Assembly: GCA_905213325.1 (NCBI GenBank)
Contig: CAJMHW010000005.1
Span: 1 to 63,605, forward strand
DNA from: Collinsella aerofaciens
Lineage (GTDB): Bacteria > Actinomycetota > Coriobacteriia > Coriobacteriales > Coriobacteriaceae
DNA length: 63,605 bases
Reading direction: 5' to 3'
Shown here: positions 50,980 to 60,248 of the stretch, in pieces
How the letters are laid out: every line of letters starts with the position of its first letter
How positions within the stretch are numbered: position 1 is the first letter of the stretch
The notes under the pieces: generated by a model
The model's database searches: none
What the model saw: the letters and a program-made list of their open reading frames with translations, nothing else
What the model was told of the DNA's origin: nothing
Position numbers and translations under genes: made by a program

Positions 50980-52284
50980 CTACTTGCGCAGCGGCTTGGG
51001 CAGTGGAATGCCGGCGGCGATGACAGCCGCGATGATCATGCAGACGATACCCTTGAGTGGGAAGCACATGAGCAGCAGGCCCACGACCATGACCGGCTGA
51101 CGCATGACCGCACCCATCGTCGATGCCGTGCAGACGGCGACGCAAAAGACCGGATCTGCGCCGGTGAGGATGGCAAGGCCATAGCCCAGGCTTACGCCCG
51201 AGAAGATAACCGGGAAGAAGTGACCGCCGCGCCAACCAAGGTTGATGAGGGCGGGCGTCAGCATGGCCTTAACAAGACCGGTCGCGATAAGCACGCCAGC
51301 GGGAATGGTCAGATAGGTTTCCATGAGCACGTCGGCCTGGGTCTCGCCGGCAAACATGGTATAGGGCAGGACCGTGCCACAGATGGCGAGTGCCAGACCG
51401 GCCAGCATGGCCTTGACGACAGGTCGCTCCCCTATTGCATGGGACAGTGCCTCGCTTGCATGCTCAGAGACAAAGTACAGCCAGCCGCAGACGGTGCCGA
51501 TCAACGACAGAGGGACGAGCCAGGTAAGCTCTAGGTTGCCCACCTCGGCGGACTCGAACCTGGGCATGCCCATGCCGCCGCCCACAAGCTGTCCAAGCAG
51601 CAGGTAGGTGCCCAGACCGCCGGCAATCGCAATACCGTAGACCACCGTCTTTTGCGCCTTGGGCAGCTTGATGGTGATCTCGCCGGACGCGGACTCATCG
51701 TCGGCGTCTTCACCCTGGCCGTCGGTGCTACCGGCAAGCGGCGCCACAAAGCCAAAGACGGGCGCGGTAAAGAGCGCCGTCAGGGCAGCCTGGGTGCCCA
51801 GCAACGTGAGCTCCCTAAACTCGGCGCCAAAGCGACGCATGCGGTCGCCGACCCAGCTGCACAGACCGGCGATAACGCCGGTCAGGCCGGCCTCCGGTCC
51901 AATGCTTCCGCCAAACAGCAGCGGCAGCAATGCCGCGAGCGAAAGCTTGCCCAGGTTGTCGTACGGGTAGCGCCCGTCTTGCTTAACCTTAGCCATCACC
52001 TGGTTGAGGTCATCGGTCTTGGTGCCTGTCATCTTTTCGTACAGACCGATTAACAGGCCGCCCAGCAGGCAGACAAAAAACGGATACGGCAGAAAGCCAA
52101 ACGGACCGCTGGCAAGCTCGGGCGAAGCGACGCCCAGCGCGTGCGGAATCTCGGTCCATAGATAGTCGATACCGTGCTCCATCGCAAAAAAGAACAGCCA
52201 GACTGCGGCACCCGCGAGTGCACCGGTCACGGCAACGCTGACCAAAAACAGCGCTCGGTTCGTGGGTTTGGCAAGGTTATCCAT
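50980..52284 (-). CDS. ClC-family chloride channel / H+ exchanger
   Basis: A 434-residue ClC protein. The selectivity region GGSIGPEAGLTG (near 120-131) corresponds to GxGxP of ClC proteins, with Glu in the gating-Glu-like position. The segment RGGHFFPVIFSG near 370 is the second filter region. A charged loop with DGQGEDADDESAS interrupts the middle. It may move Cl- or F- across the membrane; channel versus exchanger cannot be decided. Convergent with the ABC operon. Confidence 0.85.
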   Translation of the reverse strand: MDNLAKPTNRALFLVSVAVTGALAGAAVWLFFFAMEHGIDYLWTEIPHALGVASPELASGPFGFLPYPFFVCLLGGLLIGLYEKMTGTKTDDLNQVMAKVKQDGRYPYDNLGKLSLAALLPLLFGGSIGPEAGLTGVIAGLCSWVGDRMRRFGAEFRELTLLGTQAALTALFTAPVFGFVAPLAGSTDGQGEDADDESASGEITIKLPKAQKTVVYGIAIAGGLGTYLLLGQLVGGGMGMPRFESAEVGNLELTWLVPLSLIGTVCGWLYFVSEHASEALSHAIGERPVVKAMLAGLALAICGTVLPYTMFAGETQADVLMETYLTIPAGVLIATGLVKAMLTPALINLGWRGGHFFPVIFSGVSLGYGLAILTGADPVFCVAVCTASTMGAVMRQPVMVVGLLLMCFPLKGIVCMIIAAVIAAGIPLPKPLRK

Positions 52285-52409
52285 CGGGTCCTCCCGCGGT
52301 CAAAGTCGACATAGATACGTTTTATTGTAGAGCGAGCGTTGCCCGAACGAGCCAACCACCTGCGCCGCAAACGGCACCATTGGGAGCCATAGTGGGGCAG
52401 GCTCAAGAC

Positions 52410-52943
52410 TTATCCGTTGATAATCGAGGCAATCTCGCGCAAATCGTCGGCAAAGTAGATGCCGTGCTGGCGCCTCGGGCTCGAAAGCCCCTTATCAATC
52501 ATGTGCCCGAGCAACGCCTTGAGGTCGTTGTAGTAACCGTCCAGGTTATACAGGATGCACGGAGAGCTCAGGTGCCCCAACGACACCGCGGACATAACCT
52601 CGGCAATCTCCTCGAGCGTGCCCGTGCCGCCCGGAAATGCGATGAACGCATCGCCGAGCTCGATCATCTTGGCTTTGCGCTCGGCCATGTCGCTCGTCAC
52701 GATAAGGTCGTCGATTCCGTCGTGTTGAAACTCTGCCTCGATAAAAAAACTCGGCTCCACACCCGTCACATGTCCGCCTGCCTCGAGTACGCTATCGGCG
52801 AGCGCGCCCATCAGTCCCGATTTGGACCCGCCGTATACGAGCGCGTGTCCGTTGGCGCCAATCCAATTGCCCAGCTCCTGCACTGCGGGCAGAAACGCCG
52901 GGTCGTTGCCGACGCTCGCGCCCAGGTAGACGGTGATGTTCAT
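52410..52943 (-). CDS. LOG-family protein (TIGR00730, cytokinin riboside monophosphate phosphoribohydrolase-like)
   Basis: A 177-residue Rossmann protein. The LOG motif PGGTGTLEE (near 99) and the loop GGSKSGLMG are intact. Bacterial LOG enzymes split nucleoside monophosphates into base and ribose-5-phosphate. ATG 52943 follows GAGGGGGA; a TTG two codons earlier is an alternative. Confidence 0.9.
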   Translation of the reverse strand: MNITVYLGASVGNDPAFLPAVQELGNWIGANGHALVYGGSKSGLMGALADSVLEAGGHVTGVEPSFFIEAEFQHDGIDDLIVTSDMAERKAKMIELGDAFIAFPGGTGTLEEIAEVMSAVSLGHLSSPCILYNLDGYYNDLKALLGHMIDKGLSSPRRQHGIYFADDLREIASIING

Positions 52944-52979
52944 ATGCAATCCCCCTCGTCGTGACGCGCGGCACCCGTT

Positions 52980-53405
52980 CTATCGTTGCCGGCGACGGTA
53001 TTCGCGCACGCGGCGCGACAAATCGGCGAGCTCATCGCGGTCGAGTTCTTCCAAATGCTCAAGATCGTCCATAAAGCGCGCCATGGTGTCCTTTTGGCGC
53101 ATCTTGATAAGCGTATTGCAGTAGTTCACCGCCACGCCCGTAAGCATGGCGATATAGAAGATACTGATGACGCTTAGGATAACGGTAATGCCGCGGGCAA
53201 CCGGCGTTTCAGCGGGGATATCGCCAAAGCCAATCGTCGAGACCGTCTCAAAGCTAAACCAGAGACCATCGCCAAACGTGAGGGTCGTGGGCTCGGACAG
53301 CCAGACAGCCGTCGAGCAAAGCAGATAGAAAATAAGAAACAGGCCCGTAATGCGTGCAAAGCCAGCCTGTCGCAGCACATCGGCAAGCGTCCTGAGCTTT
53401 TTCAT
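52980..53405 (-). CDS. Two-TM potassium channel (Ion_trans_2)
   Basis: A 141-residue KcsA-like channel subunit with helix 1 about 18-37, pore helix with selectivity filter TIGFGD (near 58-63) and helix 2 about 70-92. A charged, helical cytoplasmic tail of 45 residues (rich in Asp/Glu/Arg) follows. It should form tetramers. ATG 53405 follows GGAAGGGG and replaces the longer frame to 53468. Confidence 0.88.
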   Translation of the reverse strand: MKKLRTLADVLRQAGFARITGLFLIFYLLCSTAVWLSEPTTLTFGDGLWFSFETVSTIGFGDIPAETPVARGITVILSVISIFYIAMLTGVAVNYCNTLIKMRQKDTMARFMDDLEHLEELDRDELADLSRRVREYRRRQR

Positions 53406-53473
53406 CGCGACCCCTTCCACGGACAACCAATCACGTTCGCTCGGTATTGTCCCACGCCTCCCCAGCAAACGGA

Positions 53474-53560
53474 ACTAGTCATTGGGGACGTTCTTAAATG
53501 ACCAGTCAAACAAGAACGTCCCCAATGACTAGTCGTTTAAGAACGTCCCCGATGACTGCC
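53474..53560. repeat. Hairpin repeat B2/B3 cluster
   Basis: Perfect 22-bp arms (53474-53495 and 53512-53533, ending ACTAGT) enclose 16 bases. A third, partial inverted copy, AAGAACGTCCCCGATGACT, follows at 53539-53557. Related to B1 at 41149. Sits in the gap between the K+ channel and the hybrid kinase. Confidence 0.8.
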
Positions 53561-53616
53561 GGGCGGGAGCGTTTAGCGGTACAGCTGCCGACTGGGCAGG
53601 CTGAGCTGGTATCCTT

Positions 53617-56448
53617 ATGCGGTATTGTCTCGATTCGTTAGGATTGCATGTGAGAGCTGCCACTGTCCTTCGTTCAGTTATATGTCGCGCCCTGGCCATT
53701 GTGCTTGCCGCGCTTGCCGCACTGAGTTCCATCGCGCCTGTCCAGGCTTTTGCCGATGACTCTAGTCAGCCAGTCAAGACGGTCCGCGTCGGCTGGCTCG
53801 TCAACAACGAGGGCTTCCAGAACGGCACCCCCGGCGAGCGTCTCTCGGGATGGGGTTACGAGTACCTCCAGACCCTGTCGTACTACACGCCCGGCTGGCG
53901 GTACGAATACGTCTCCGGCACCTTCACCGAGCTTATGGACATGCTCGAGGCAGGCGAGATCGACCTCATGCCCAACATCTCCTACTCCGAGGAACGCGCC
54001 CAAAAGCTGCTCTTTTCCTCGAACCCCGAGGGCACCGAGCGCTACTACATCTACGCTAGGCCCGACCGTGACGACCTGGCCAAGGGTGACCCTCAAGCAC
54101 TCCAGGGTCTCACCACCGGTTACAACTCCGGTGTTATGCAAACCATCGTCGGCCAGCAGTGGCTCGCCAACGAGGGAATCGCCTGCACATACAGGGAGTA
54201 TGACGGAGGCTCCGTTCTCTTTGACGCGCTCGCAAACGGCGAGGTCGACGCCATCATCATGAACGACACCATTTCGTCGCCCGAGGCGTCGCCCATGTTC
54301 TACGTCGGTTCGAGCGACTACTACTTTGCCGTTCCCAAAAGCCGCCCCGACCTGATGGACAACATCAACTCCGCAATGGCGGCAATCAACCGCGTCAACC
54401 CCCGCTATAACGACGAGGTCAAATCGAACTATTCAGCGCAAAACAGCGGATCATCCTCGCTCACCGGCGATGAGCGCGCCTGGCTCAAGGCGAACAACAA
54501 CACCATCACGCTCGGCTACATTACGGGCAAACTCCCCTACTGCAACGAAGACGAAGACGGCAAAATGGAAGGCTCGCTCGCATCGCTTGCGACGACGTTG
54601 CACGATAAATTTGGCATTACGGTCAAAACCGTCGCCTTTGATAGCTACAAGATGATGTCAAAGGCCCTGTCAAAGGGAAGCATAGACGTCGCGCTGCCGG
54701 TATACCGAGATTACTGGTTTGCCGAGCAATCAGGCGTTGTGCAGTCGGTATCGTTGGGGACCATATCCCTCACCGCCATCCACAGCGGAAGCAACCTGAA
54801 CAAAGACCTTCAGAACATCGCCTGTACCAAATCATCGTTTATCAACCGAAACGTACTTGAAAGTCTGTTCCCCACAGCGACCGTGACCGAATACCGATCC
54901 GACGATGAAGCGTTCGACGCCCTCAGGAGGGGAACGGCGCGCTGCGTCGTCGCTCCCAGTTCACGCGTAAAAACCCTCGGCGATCGTTATGATCTCGAGG
55001 ACTGCGAGACGGTCGAGCTCCCTGACACCTGCGAGCTCTCGTGCTGGATTTCGCGCGGAAAGCCCGAGCTGCTGGGAATCATCAACAAGGGCATCATCAA
55101 TGCCGGAGAATCGCTCTCCGCAAGCAATTACTCCTCTACGTCGTACACGGCCCAGGAATCCAACACGCTTCAATTCCTTTATCGCAACCGCACCGCCGTT
55201 GCCTCCACCCTCATCGGTATGTTGTCGGTCAGCATCGTCCTGCTCATCTGGGCGCTCGTGCGCGCTCGAACCGAGCGCGAAAAAGCCGACGCCGCCAACG
55301 CCGCTAAGACGGCATTCCTCACGCGCATGAGCCACGACATCCGTACGCCGCTCAACGGCATCCTGGGCCTTATCGATATCGAGGAATTGAAGGAAGGCGA
55401 TATCCAGGTCGCCCGCGAAAGCCGCGCCAAGGCTCGTGTTGCCGCCAATCACCTGCTCTCGCTGATTAACGACATCCTCGAGATGGGCAAAATCGAAGAC
55501 CGCAAGATAACACTGGAACATGCGCCTTTTAACCTCAAAGAGCTCTGTGACGATACGCTGGTTCTGTGCAAGCTCCGCGCATCCGATAACGGCATCACCA
55601 TGCAGGACAATAGTCTGCCATACACCACGGGGCCATACATGGTCGGCAGTCCCACCCATATCCGACAGATCATGATCAACCTGTTAGACAACAGCATTAA
55701 GTACAACAAGCACGGCGGCTCCGTCACCTTTAGCTCAAAGACCAAGCCACTCGATAACGGGCGCGCGCTCTTTTGCTTTAGCGTTTCGGATACCGGCATT
55801 GGCATGACTTCCAAGTTTTTAAAGCATATCTATGAGCCGTTTGCCCAAGAAGGTAACGATGCGCGTAGCAAGTTCCAAGGAACCGGCATGGGCATGCCAA
55901 TCGTCAAGTCGCTTATTGAACTGATGGGCGGCACCATCGAAGTCACCAGCGAGCTCCATGCGGGCACCTCGTTCTACGTGGAGATTCCGCTCGATATCGA
56001 CAAGAACCCCCAGGCGCGGGCGAATACGGTCGAGGGGGCGCTCGACTGCTCGCTCGCCGACATGAACGTACTGCTCGCCGAAGACAACGAATTGAATGCC
56101 GAGATTGCCCAGGCGCTGCTAGAATCCGAGGGCGTCGTGGTCACCCGCGCCGCCAACGGCAACGAAGTCGTCGATCTGTACCTATCGCATCCCGCCGGCA
56201 GCTTCGATGCGATCCTGATGGACATTATGATGCCGGACATGGACGGTTACGAGGCAACCCGCGCGATTCGCCTGAGCGAGAAGGTCGATGCAGCCGATAT
56301 CCCCATCATCGCGCTCACCGCCAATGCCTTTGCCGAGGACGCCAAGGCGGCACACGACGCCGGCATGAACGCCCATCTATCCAAACCGCTCGACTTTAAC
56401 AAGCTCAAAAACATACTCGCCCGCATCAAGAAAAACGGATCCGTTTAG
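53617..56448 (+). CDS. BvgS-like hybrid histidine kinase with two periplasmic SBP domains
   Basis: A 943-residue sensor. A signal peptide (about 15-45) leads to two solute-binding family-3-like domains (about 52-270 and 290-520), each with amino-acid-binding-protein features, then a membrane helix (about 535-555), HisKA with SHDIRTPLNG (His near 572), an ATPase domain (DNSIKY, DTGIGM, GTGMGMPIVK) and a receiver with MDIMMPD (Asp near 868). No Hpt or output domain. The start is uncertain: GTG 53650 has AGGA upstream, ATG 53617 has none. It likely senses amino acids or peptides. No response regulator with a DNA-binding domain is in the window. Confidence 0.88.
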   Translation: MRYCLDSLGLHVRAATVLRSVICRALAIVLAALAALSSIAPVQAFADDSSQPVKTVRVGWLVNNEGFQNGTPGERLSGWGYEYLQTLSYYTPGWRYEYVSGTFTELMDMLEAGEIDLMPNISYSEERAQKLLFSSNPEGTERYYIYARPDRDDLAKGDPQALQGLTTGYNSGVMQTIVGQQWLANEGIACTYREYDGGSVLFDALANGEVDAIIMNDTISSPEASPMFYVGSSDYYFAVPKSRPDLMDNINSAMAAINRVNPRYNDEVKSNYSAQNSGSSSLTGDERAWLKANNNTITLGYITGKLPYCNEDEDGKMEGSLASLATTLHDKFGITVKTVAFDSYKMMSKALSKGSIDVALPVYRDYWFAEQSGVVQSVSLGTISLTAIHSGSNLNKDLQNIACTKSSFINRNVLESLFPTATVTEYRSDDEAFDALRRGTARCVVAPSSRVKTLGDRYDLEDCETVELPDTCELSCWISRGKPELLGIINKGIINAGESLSASNYSSTSYTAQESNTLQFLYRNRTAVASTLIGMLSVSIVLLIWALVRARTEREKADAANAAKTAFLTRMSHDIRTPLNGILGLIDIEELKEGDIQVARESRAKARVAANHLLSLINDILEMGKIEDRKITLEHAPFNLKELCDDTLVLCKLRASDNGITMQDNSLPYTTGPYMVGSPTHIRQIMINLLDNSIKYNKHGGSVTFSSKTKPLDNGRALFCFSVSDTGIGMTSKFLKHIYEPFAQEGNDARSKFQGTGMGMPIVKSLIELMGGTIEVTSELHAGTSFYVEIPLDIDKNPQARANTVEGALDCSLADMNVLLAEDNELNAEIAQALLESEGVVVTRAANGNEVVDLYLSHPAGSFDAILMDIMMPDMDGYEATRAIRLSEKVDAADIPIIALTANAFAEDAKAAHDAGMNAHLSKPLDFNKLKNILARIKKNGSV

Positions 56449-56496
56449 CTATAGTTTGTGCTCAACCACCACGCACGACCAGAAAGGAAGCCAACG

Positions 56497-56976
56497 ATGT
56501 TTAGGCCCTTACGTCGAAAGAAACGCACTATCACCGACGAGGAAGCGCGCAAACTGCTCGCCACCTGCAAGCGCGGCGTCTTTGCCGTCAACGGCGACGA
56601 TGGCTACCCGTACGCCATTCCCGTCAACTGCTTCTTTGACGCCGAGCACGACAAGATCTATTTCCATGGCGCCAAAGCCGGCCACAAGGTCGACGCACTC
56701 AAGCGCGATGACAAGGTCTGCTTTACCGTATACGGCAACGAGTGGTACCAAGACGGTGACTGGGCTCCCTACGTTATGAGCACCGTCGTCTTTGGCCGTT
56801 GTCGCCTGGCGAATGACACCCCCGCGTTTATCGAGGACAAAGTCCGCCAGCTCGCCCTTAAGTACTACCCTTCTGCCGAAGAAGTCGAAGAGGAAATCGC
56901 CAAGGACATCAAGGGCGTCCAGCTCTACGAGATTTCGATTGAGCATCTTTGCGGCAAGCAGATTCAAGAAAAGTAA
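56497..56976 (+). CDS. Pyridoxamine 5'-phosphate oxidase-like flavoprotein (NimA-like)
   Basis: A 159-residue split-barrel FMN protein. The family start RTITDEEARKLLATCKRGVFAVNGDDGYPYAIPVN and the FHGAKAGHKVDAL segment with a conserved His are typical of the NimA/5-nitroimidazole-resistance-like group. Functions range from nitroreductase to haem or flavin use; no specific substrate can be read. ATG 56497 follows AAAGGAAG. It is 48 bases after the kinase gene and may be co-transcribed. Confidence 0.87.
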   Translation: MFRPLRRKKRTITDEEARKLLATCKRGVFAVNGDDGYPYAIPVNCFFDAEHDKIYFHGAKAGHKVDALKRDDKVCFTVYGNEWYQDGDWAPYVMSTVVFGRCRLANDTPAFIEDKVRQLALKYYPSAEEVEEEIAKDIKGVQLYEISIEHLCGKQIQEK

Positions 56977-57003
56977 GCCCCTCAGCAGGCCTCATCAATA
57001 ATA

Positions 57004-57043
57004 ATATGGCCCAGTTCCAACCCACCTTGGAACCGGGCCATAT
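57004..57043. terminator. Bidirectional terminator
   Basis: Arms ATATGGCCCaGTTCCAA/TTGGAACcGGGCCATAT with loop CCCACC between the convergent FMN protein and hybrid kinase genes. Confidence 0.8.
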
Positions 57044-57045
57044 GC

Positions 57046-59238
57046 TTATGAAGCGTCGGCGGCGATGTGCGCTAGCGCCTCGATGAGCTCTTGCGAGCTC
57101 ACAGGTTTGCTCAGGTGCGCGTTCATGCCCGCCTCACGCGAAAGCCTACGGTCGTCGGCAAAGGCGTTGGCACTCACGGCGATAATCGGCGTGGTCGCGG
57201 CATCCTCGCGATCGAGTGCTCGAATCTGACGCGTGGCCTCAAGGCCATCGATGCCAGGCATCATGATGTCCATCAACACCACGTCGTACTCGTGCGGTGC
57301 GCTCGCGGTAAACATCTCGACGGCAGACTCACCATCCTTAGCATGCGTCACGATGGCACCGGCACGGCTGAGCGTAAACTGCGCGATCTCGGCATTCAGA
57401 TCGTTATCCTCTACGAGCAAAACGCGCAAGCCCTGGAGCGCATCGCCGTCTCCCGCATCCGCGGGAACTGCCTGAGGAATCTCGGAGCGGTCGCACTTCT
57501 CGAACGGCAGGCGAATGGTAAACGTCGTCCCCTGCCCCAAGACACTCGTAAAGCTCATGGTTCCGCCCATAAGCTCGACCAGCTGTTTTGCGATAGGCGC
57601 GCCCAGGCCAGTTCCCGACGAAGCGCCTTCCACCTGCTGCTCCTCGCGGCAAAACGGCTCGTAGAGGTGCTTTTGGAACTCCTCGCTCATGCCAATACCG
57701 TTGTCGGCGATCGTGTATTCATAGACGGGGACGCCATCCGCTGGCTCCACCTCGCGGCACACCAGGCGGACATAGCCGCCCTGGCGGTTGTACTTGACGG
57801 CATTGCCGGCAATATTGAGCAACAAACGCTTGAGGTGCGTCACGCTCACCCGCGCATAGGGATGATTAAGCGTCTGCTGGTCGGAGATAATTGTCACCAG
57901 ACGCTCCTCGGCCTGGCGCTCCAGAATATCGCGCACTTCACAGTTGAGGGCCACCAAATTTATGGGCACGAGGTTCAGGTCGACCTGCCCGCTCTCCAGG
58001 CGACTCATATCGAGCGCCTCGTTGGCAAGGTCGAGCAGCAGTCCCGATGCCGTCCAGATTTTTGAGCGGCACTCAGTCTGCTTTTGCAGATCGTCCGCAT
58101 TGGCATCGCCAACCTCGACCATGCCGCGAATGCCGTTGATGGGCGTGCGCAGATCGTGGCTCATGCGACGCAGAAACTCCGTCTTTGCCGAGTTGGCAGA
58201 CGAGGCCTCACGCGCCGCCTTTGCCAGCTTGTCGCCATAGTCGCGCTCCTGCTGCAGCAAGTCCGTCAAACGTCGACGATCAGCGCGGCGGCGCACCGTC
58301 ACAACAACGGCTATAACACCGCCGTAGAGCACCAGCACGCCGGCGGCAACAGCCGCGGCGACCTCAAAGTAGCGCTGCGCCGAGGCATAGGTGTACACAT
58401 AGAATTTGTGCGCTTTTCCAAATGTGCCCAAATACCACTCGCCGTCGGCGTTAACCAATCTGACCTTACCAGCCAGGCATCGATCCTTAATACCGTCGAC
58501 AATAAAGACATCCGTCGCAGGCAGATCGAACACGCCCAATACGGTGGGTTCAACGGCATTGGTCGCAACGACCTTGCCGTCGCTTTCGATCACGATATTG
58601 CCGCTATCGATGGTTTCATAGCCATCAAGCAAGCTCTGCAGTTTGAGTGTATTGCTTGCAACCGCTTTCGCGCTCTGATGCCTTACCGCGACAACGATGC
58701 CCTCGCCATCCTGCCGAGTCACGCAGCCAATGTCTGCGACCGAATCATCCGCAAGCGTGATGCGGGCGGTATAGGACTTAAGCGGATGAGTTGCCACCTC
58801 AAGCACGGGCGATTCTTTGAGATACGTAGCGAGCGACCCGTAGTCCACATCGCCCGTCGAGGACTCGGACACCAAATTGCCCGATGCGTCCGTCACGATC
58901 AGCGCGCTCACGTTGAACTGGTCGGCGTATTGCTCCAGCATGGCGTTATCCACCGAACCGTCGCGCTCCATATCGCGGGCAGCCTCTCCGGCGATCTCCA
59001 TAACGCGAATCAGGTTTTTGGTCGCATAGGCGCTGTTGAATGCATCGTAGGAAAGGCTCTGCGTCGCCACGTAATCGACAACGTCGGCAAAGCGCTGCTC
59101 GGCTTGGGCCGTCGTGTAACCGTAGCTCATCATGCCGGCAACAACCGAGAGCGCTATCCCCAGCAGAGCGACAAGGAGCCATGCCCCTGCCGAACGATTG
59201 CCCCGCTCCTGAGCAGTGTGGTCGGGCGCATCGATCAT
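57046..59238 (-). CDS. Hybrid histidine kinase with extracytoplasmic sensor
   Basis: A 730-residue kinase. Helix about 18-42, an extracytoplasmic Cache-like domain (45-290), a second helix (about 295-320), a short coiled linker, HisKA MSHDLRTPINGIRG (His near 359), ATPase motifs (AGNAVKY, DNGIGM, GTGLGAPIAKQ) and a receiver with MDIMMPG (Asp near 657). It lacks Hpt and output domains. It overlaps the upstream SBP gene by 4 bases, implying that the lipoprotein SBP is its ligand receptor. Same kinase-receiver order as the 943-residue kinase next door, but with the SBP as a separate gene. Confidence 0.9.
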   Translation of the reverse strand: MIDAPDHTAQERGNRSAGAWLLVALLGIALSVVAGMMSYGYTTAQAEQRFADVVDYVATQSLSYDAFNSAYATKNLIRVMEIAGEAARDMERDGSVDNAMLEQYADQFNVSALIVTDASGNLVSESSTGDVDYGSLATYLKESPVLEVATHPLKSYTARITLADDSVADIGCVTRQDGEGIVVAVRHQSAKAVASNTLKLQSLLDGYETIDSGNIVIESDGKVVATNAVEPTVLGVFDLPATDVFIVDGIKDRCLAGKVRLVNADGEWYLGTFGKAHKFYVYTYASAQRYFEVAAAVAAGVLVLYGGVIAVVVTVRRRADRRRLTDLLQQERDYGDKLAKAAREASSANSAKTEFLRRMSHDLRTPINGIRGMVEVGDANADDLQKQTECRSKIWTASGLLLDLANEALDMSRLESGQVDLNLVPINLVALNCEVRDILERQAEERLVTIISDQQTLNHPYARVSVTHLKRLLLNIAGNAVKYNRQGGYVRLVCREVEPADGVPVYEYTIADNGIGMSEEFQKHLYEPFCREEQQVEGASSGTGLGAPIAKQLVELMGGTMSFTSVLGQGTTFTIRLPFEKCDRSEIPQAVPADAGDGDALQGLRVLLVEDNDLNAEIAQFTLSRAGAIVTHAKDGESAVEMFTASAPHEYDVVLMDIMMPGIDGLEATRQIRALDREDAATTPIIAVSANAFADDRRLSREAGMNAHLSKPVSSQELIEALAHIAADAS

Positions 59239-60104
59239 GACAGGCCCTCCATATTCAAAAATGGCGAAGGGTCATCGAAGTACTTTGACACCAGGCGTTC
59301 CATGGTGCCATCGGCAAGCATTTCTTGGTAGGCATGAGTAAGCTTGACGTCGATGCCACGCGTATCGTTGATATCGAAAGCGGTGCCCAAACCGACCTCT
59401 AGCAGCGGCTCATCCAAAATGCGATATGTCACACCATAGTCTTTTTCGTAGGTGAGGAACGAGGACTCATGCGCGGCGATAGCGTCGACCAGGCCCTCGA
59501 CGAGCGCCGGGTTCAGGTATGAACCGTCCGAAAAGCTGTAGAGTTCCTTGATCTGCGGAACGTTTTCATTTATGCGATTGAGCAAAATGTCCTCGGGCTT
59601 GGTGGTGGACTGAACCGCCACGATCTTATCCTCAAGATCGGCAAGCGTGTAGATATCGCTCTGGGGATCGACCGCGACCACCTGGCGGCTCGCAAGGTAC
59701 GGGCCGGCCCAACGATATTCGTTTTCGCGACCCGTCATACTAAAGCTGCCCATGACACAATCGAGTTCGCCGCTCGCCAGCAGCTCCTTCTTCTTTTCCC
59801 AGTCGATCAGCTGGTATTTTGGCTTGTAACCAATGCGAGCCAAAGCCTCGGTCAATATCTCGACATCCAGGCCAACGATATCGCCGTACTCGTCGGTATA
59901 CACAAACGGTGGATAGAGGTCGCTTCCGACGTTGAGCGTCTTAAGGTCGTCGTCTTTGACTTGCGAGGCGTCCAGACCTTCTAATGCAGACGTCGAGGCT
60001 CCGTCATTCGACCCGAAACAGCCAGCTATCGCTACGACAAAGACGCTCGCCACTGCAAGCGCAACAAACAACGAAATGGCAACCGAGCGACGGAATCTTT
60101 TCAT
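59235..60104 (-). CDS. Solute-binding lipoprotein (SBP family 3), kinase-coupled
   Basis: A 289-residue periplasmic-type binding protein with signal peptide and lipobox IAGC (Cys near 28). The mature part has family-3 traits: NVGSDLYPPFVYTDEYGDIVGLDVEIL, LIDWEKKKELLASGELDCVMG and a C-terminal YQEMLADGTMERLVSKYF. Amino acids or related small molecules are the expected ligands. There is no ABC permease or ATPase with it; instead it overlaps the hybrid kinase gene, so it is probably a sensor subunit. ATG 60104. Confidence 0.88.
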   Translation of the reverse strand: MKRFRRSVAISLFVALAVASVFVVAIAGCFGSNDGASTSALEGLDASQVKDDDLKTLNVGSDLYPPFVYTDEYGDIVGLDVEILTEALARIGYKPKYQLIDWEKKKELLASGELDCVMGSFSMTGRENEYRWAGPYLASRQVVAVDPQSDIYTLADLEDKIVAVQSTTKPEDILLNRINENVPQIKELYSFSDGSYLNPALVEGLVDAIAAHESSFLTYEKDYGVTYRILDEPLLEVGLGTAFDINDTRGIDVKLTHAYQEMLADGTMERLVSKYFDDPSPFLNMEGLS

Positions 60105-60248
60105 CGAGCTCCATACGATCCTGTTTACAGACTGAAATGGTTAAAGATAACAGCAAACAAAACCACACGAGCGCCCAATTGTTACAGACGCTTTACCGTG
60201 TGGGGCCTTCCAGCCGACTTGGCAGAAGACCCCGCATGCAGTGCTCAC
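60105..60248. other. Intergenic, with weak hairpin
   Basis: A hairpin GGGG-CTTC...GAAG-CCCC lies at about 60204-60230 and may end the malY-type gene on the minus strand. The remainder holds the promoter of the SBP-kinase operon, presumably. Confidence 0.4.
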
